The notes below the pieces were generated by a model that did no database searches, had not been told where the DNA came from, and was given only the letters and a program-made list of their open reading frames with translations. Shown here one piece after another: positions 62,241-64,000 of a DNA stretch of 64,000 nt (the stretch's first letter is position 1; each line of letters opens with the position of its first letter). The DNA comes from Leishmania mexicana MHOM/GT/2001/U1103 (taxonomy: Eukaryota; Euglenozoa; Kinetoplastea; Trypanosomatida; Trypanosomatidae), in assembly GCF_000234665.1 (NCBI RefSeq), contig NC_018335.1, forward strand, positions 1 through 64,000, written 5' to 3'. Made by a program: the position numbers and the translations under genes.

Positions 62241-63587
62241 CTACTGAGAGTCAAGGCTCTCCAGCTCCTTGGTAATGTTCTCGAGGAACGCCGTGATTTC
62301 GTCCACTTCGTTCGCTGAGGTGCAAGCTGCTCGATCAGCAGCAGGTAGCGGCACCTGTGAACAGACTGTAGGTGAGTGCACCACGGCCGGCCCATCGCGG
62401 ACAGTGTGTGGTGGTAAACGAACAGCCGGCGACGTATGGGTTTCCTCCTGGTCATGATGGTGCTCCTGCACGGTAAGGGGTTTGCTTGACCTAATCAGCT
62501 CTAGAGTGCGCCGCACGTCATCCAGCCCAAGCTCCTTCATGGTGGCCGCCACCTCGTCGCTCCCCGCCGGAGACGGAGGCTCAAGGTGGAGATTCTCCTT
62601 GTACTGCTGCAGTGCCCGTTGCGTCTGCTGGTGCTGCGCAAGCTGCTGGCGGAGGAGGTGACGTGGTGTGGGAAGCCTATGAGAGGAGCCGCGTTCGGTG
62701 CAGCGTGTTGGAGAGGCAGACGTCGTGGCTGACCCGCCCCTGTAGCCCCTGTCGATGGCAGCGATGAGATCGTAGAGCTGCTCCTCTTGTTTTTTGAGTC
62801 GCCGCTCCAGCGTCCCTACCACCCTCGCATGCTGCTCCGTCAGCGACTGCGTCTGCTCCTCAACACGCAACCGCTGGCGCTTTTCCGCCACCAGTACGCG
62901 CCGCAGCTGCTCCACTTCGCTAACGGCAGCACCATTGCCGGTTTCGTCCCACGACGCCTTTTCCCAAGCATCCAACGTCTTTGAATCCTCTTGCAGGTCA
63001 CTACCACTTATGTCGTGCAGGACGTTCGCCCGACCTGCAGCACCGTTGGCGCGCTGCGTCACAAGCGCCCCACGCAGCTGCCGGACCTCCTCCGCCAAGG
63101 AGGCATTTAACGCCTCCAGCGACTGAATGCGATCGACAAAGTGCGCCTCAACCCTGCGCACAATGCGTTCGATTTCCTGTGTCTTGAGACTGGCCTCCTG
63201 TTGCCGGTCCGCTGCACTAGGGGCGCCGGTGGGCGATAACATTTGCCCCTGCTCCAGTAGAGCGGCAATGCTGTGGCTAAGGTCGACTAACTCATTGAGC
63301 ATGTGATGCACCGAGGTGCTTGGCATGCTGCTCTGCATAATGCTTCTCTGCACCCCCTGAAGCCGTCGCTCCAGTGTTGAGGTGGAGAGTGCGTGCGCTT
63401 CCGTCTGGCGCGGACGCGAACCTGCCTGGGATGTGTACCGCTCTTTCTGCGAAGCACTACACCCGCACTGCTTCGCTGTCGCCCACCGCCCGGGCGAAGT
63501 AGAGGAAGACACGGTGTGCAGCTGCACGTAGCCGCCTTGACGCATCCCGGGCTGCCCCGTTGGCGTCGCGAAGCGCTTGCCTCGCAT
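62241..63587 (-). CDS. Hypothetical coiled-coil protein (448 aa)
   Basis: Not recognised by family. The start is moved from a GTG at 63719 to the ATG at 63587 (MRGKRFATPTGQP). The N-terminal 80 residues are basic and low in complexity. Coiled-coil segments lie at about 130-185 (RRVEAHFVDRIQSLEALNAS and onward) and about 225-300 (VEQLRRVLVAEKRQRLRVEE, then TLERRLKKQEEQLYDLIAAI). A Gln-rich stretch (about 310-335) follows, and a short C-terminal helix ends in TAFLENITKELESL. Such layouts are common in basal-body, flagellar and cytoskeletal proteins of trypanosomatids, but nothing here proves it. The gene is complete within the window. Confidence 0.75.
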   Translation of the reverse strand: MRGKRFATPTGQPGMRQGGYVQLHTVSSSTSPGRWATAKQCGCSASQKERYTSQAGSRPRQTEAHALSTSTLERRLQGVQRSIMQSSMPSTSVHHMLNELVDLSHSIAALLEQGQMLSPTGAPSAADRQQEASLKTQEIERIVRRVEAHFVDRIQSLEALNASLAEEVRQLRGALVTQRANGAAGRANVLHDISGSDLQEDSKTLDAWEKASWDETGNGAAVSEVEQLRRVLVAEKRQRLRVEEQTQSLTEQHARVVGTLERRLKKQEEQLYDLIAAIDRGYRGGSATTSASPTRCTERGSSHRLPTPRHLLRQQLAQHQQTQRALQQYKENLHLEPPSPAGSDEVAATMKELGLDDVRRTLELIRSSKPLTVQEHHHDQEETHTSPAVRLPPHTVRDGPAVVHSPTVCSQVPLPAADRAACTSANEVDEITAFLENITKELESLDSQ

Positions 63588-64000
63588 GGCTAACACCAGT
63601 CCGCAGCTTCTCGTGATACTGCCCTTACGTAGCGGCAGATGATCACGTGTCGATCCGTACGCAAGTGTGTACGTCTGTGCAGCGGCGCCCCAATTGTGTT
63701 TGTGTTCTGCCTTTGGCACACGTCAGGAAGCACCGCGCACAGCGCAGCGGAGAGGAGAGGGGCTCTTTGCTGCTCACAGACACTACAGCGCCGCCTCGAT
63801 GGCTGTGACGTGCACGTAGGCGCCACCGTGGAGTGCGGTCAGATGGGCTCTCTCTACTATTCAGCGCAGTGTTGGTCGCCTCAGGAGTGCTGAAAGATAA
63901 ACAGTAGAGCAGAAACGAAGTGAGATGAAACACTAAGAAGATCTGCAGCATCGATGTGTTCGCACGGCGCCCACACACGCTTCCTCGTCACGTTACTTGG
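63588..64000. other. Right edge: leader of the coiled-coil gene
   Basis: The last 413 bases hold the leader of the coiled-coil gene and perhaps the 3' UTR of the next gene. No gene start or stop can be supported before the window ends. Confidence 0.4.

Overview
The window is the left end of a trypanosomatid chromosome, almost certainly Leishmania or a very close relative. It opens with a perfect CCCTAA telomere tract. All believable genes lie on the minus strand, pointing towards the telomere, and lack introns. The intergenic minus strand is rich in the polypyrimidine tracts used for trans-splicing. The N-myristoyltransferase closely resembles the Leishmania enzyme I remember. It is the eighth gene from the telomere, which fits the L. 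major NMT locus name as I recall it (LmjF.32.0080), so this is probably the left end of chromosome 32. The species cannot be fixed from the sequence alone.

Layout from left to right, which is against transcription: telomere (1-236); CCCGTA variant tract (237-303); gene-free subtelomere (to about 2.37 kb); small one-membrane-span protein; BFR1-like coiled-coil protein; CCCH zinc-finger protein 1; a 4.6 kb spacer holding a decayed unidentified gene and a retroposon-like repeat; CCCH protein 2, a paralogue of the first; SEC13; a hypothetical protein; a syntaxin-5-like Qa-SNARE; NMT; a membrane protein; a decayed adaptor-complex sigma subunit; an FCP1/SCP-type phosphatase; a SAM-carrier-like mitochondrial carrier; a large STE-like protein kinase; a SKP1-like protein; an armadillo-repeat protein; UTP14; a hypothetical protein; a small mitochondrial-looking protein; U2A'; another one-span protein; a divergent Hsp70-like protein; and a coiled-coil protein at the right edge.

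The genes form part of one polycistronic unit whose start lies beyond 64 kb. Neighbouring genes do not form one pathway, as is usual in trypanosomatids. Several do serve basic gene expression (UTP14, U2A', BFR1-like, two CCCH proteins) or the secretory route (SEC13, Qa-SNARE, NMT, and the lost sigma adaptin). Several listed starts are moved to the first real ATG, because the longest open frames begin at GTG or TTG.

The most interesting points are: (1) four nearly identical copies of a roughly 480 bp SIDER-like element, three direct and one inverted, all in presumed 3' UTRs; two direct copies bracket NMT; (2) a frameshifted sigma-adaptin relic that looks most like AP-4 sigma; (3) a multi-frameshift relic between two tandem CCCH paralogues; (4) a telomere-variant GGGTAC tract; (5) a perfect tRNA B-box with no tRNA around it.
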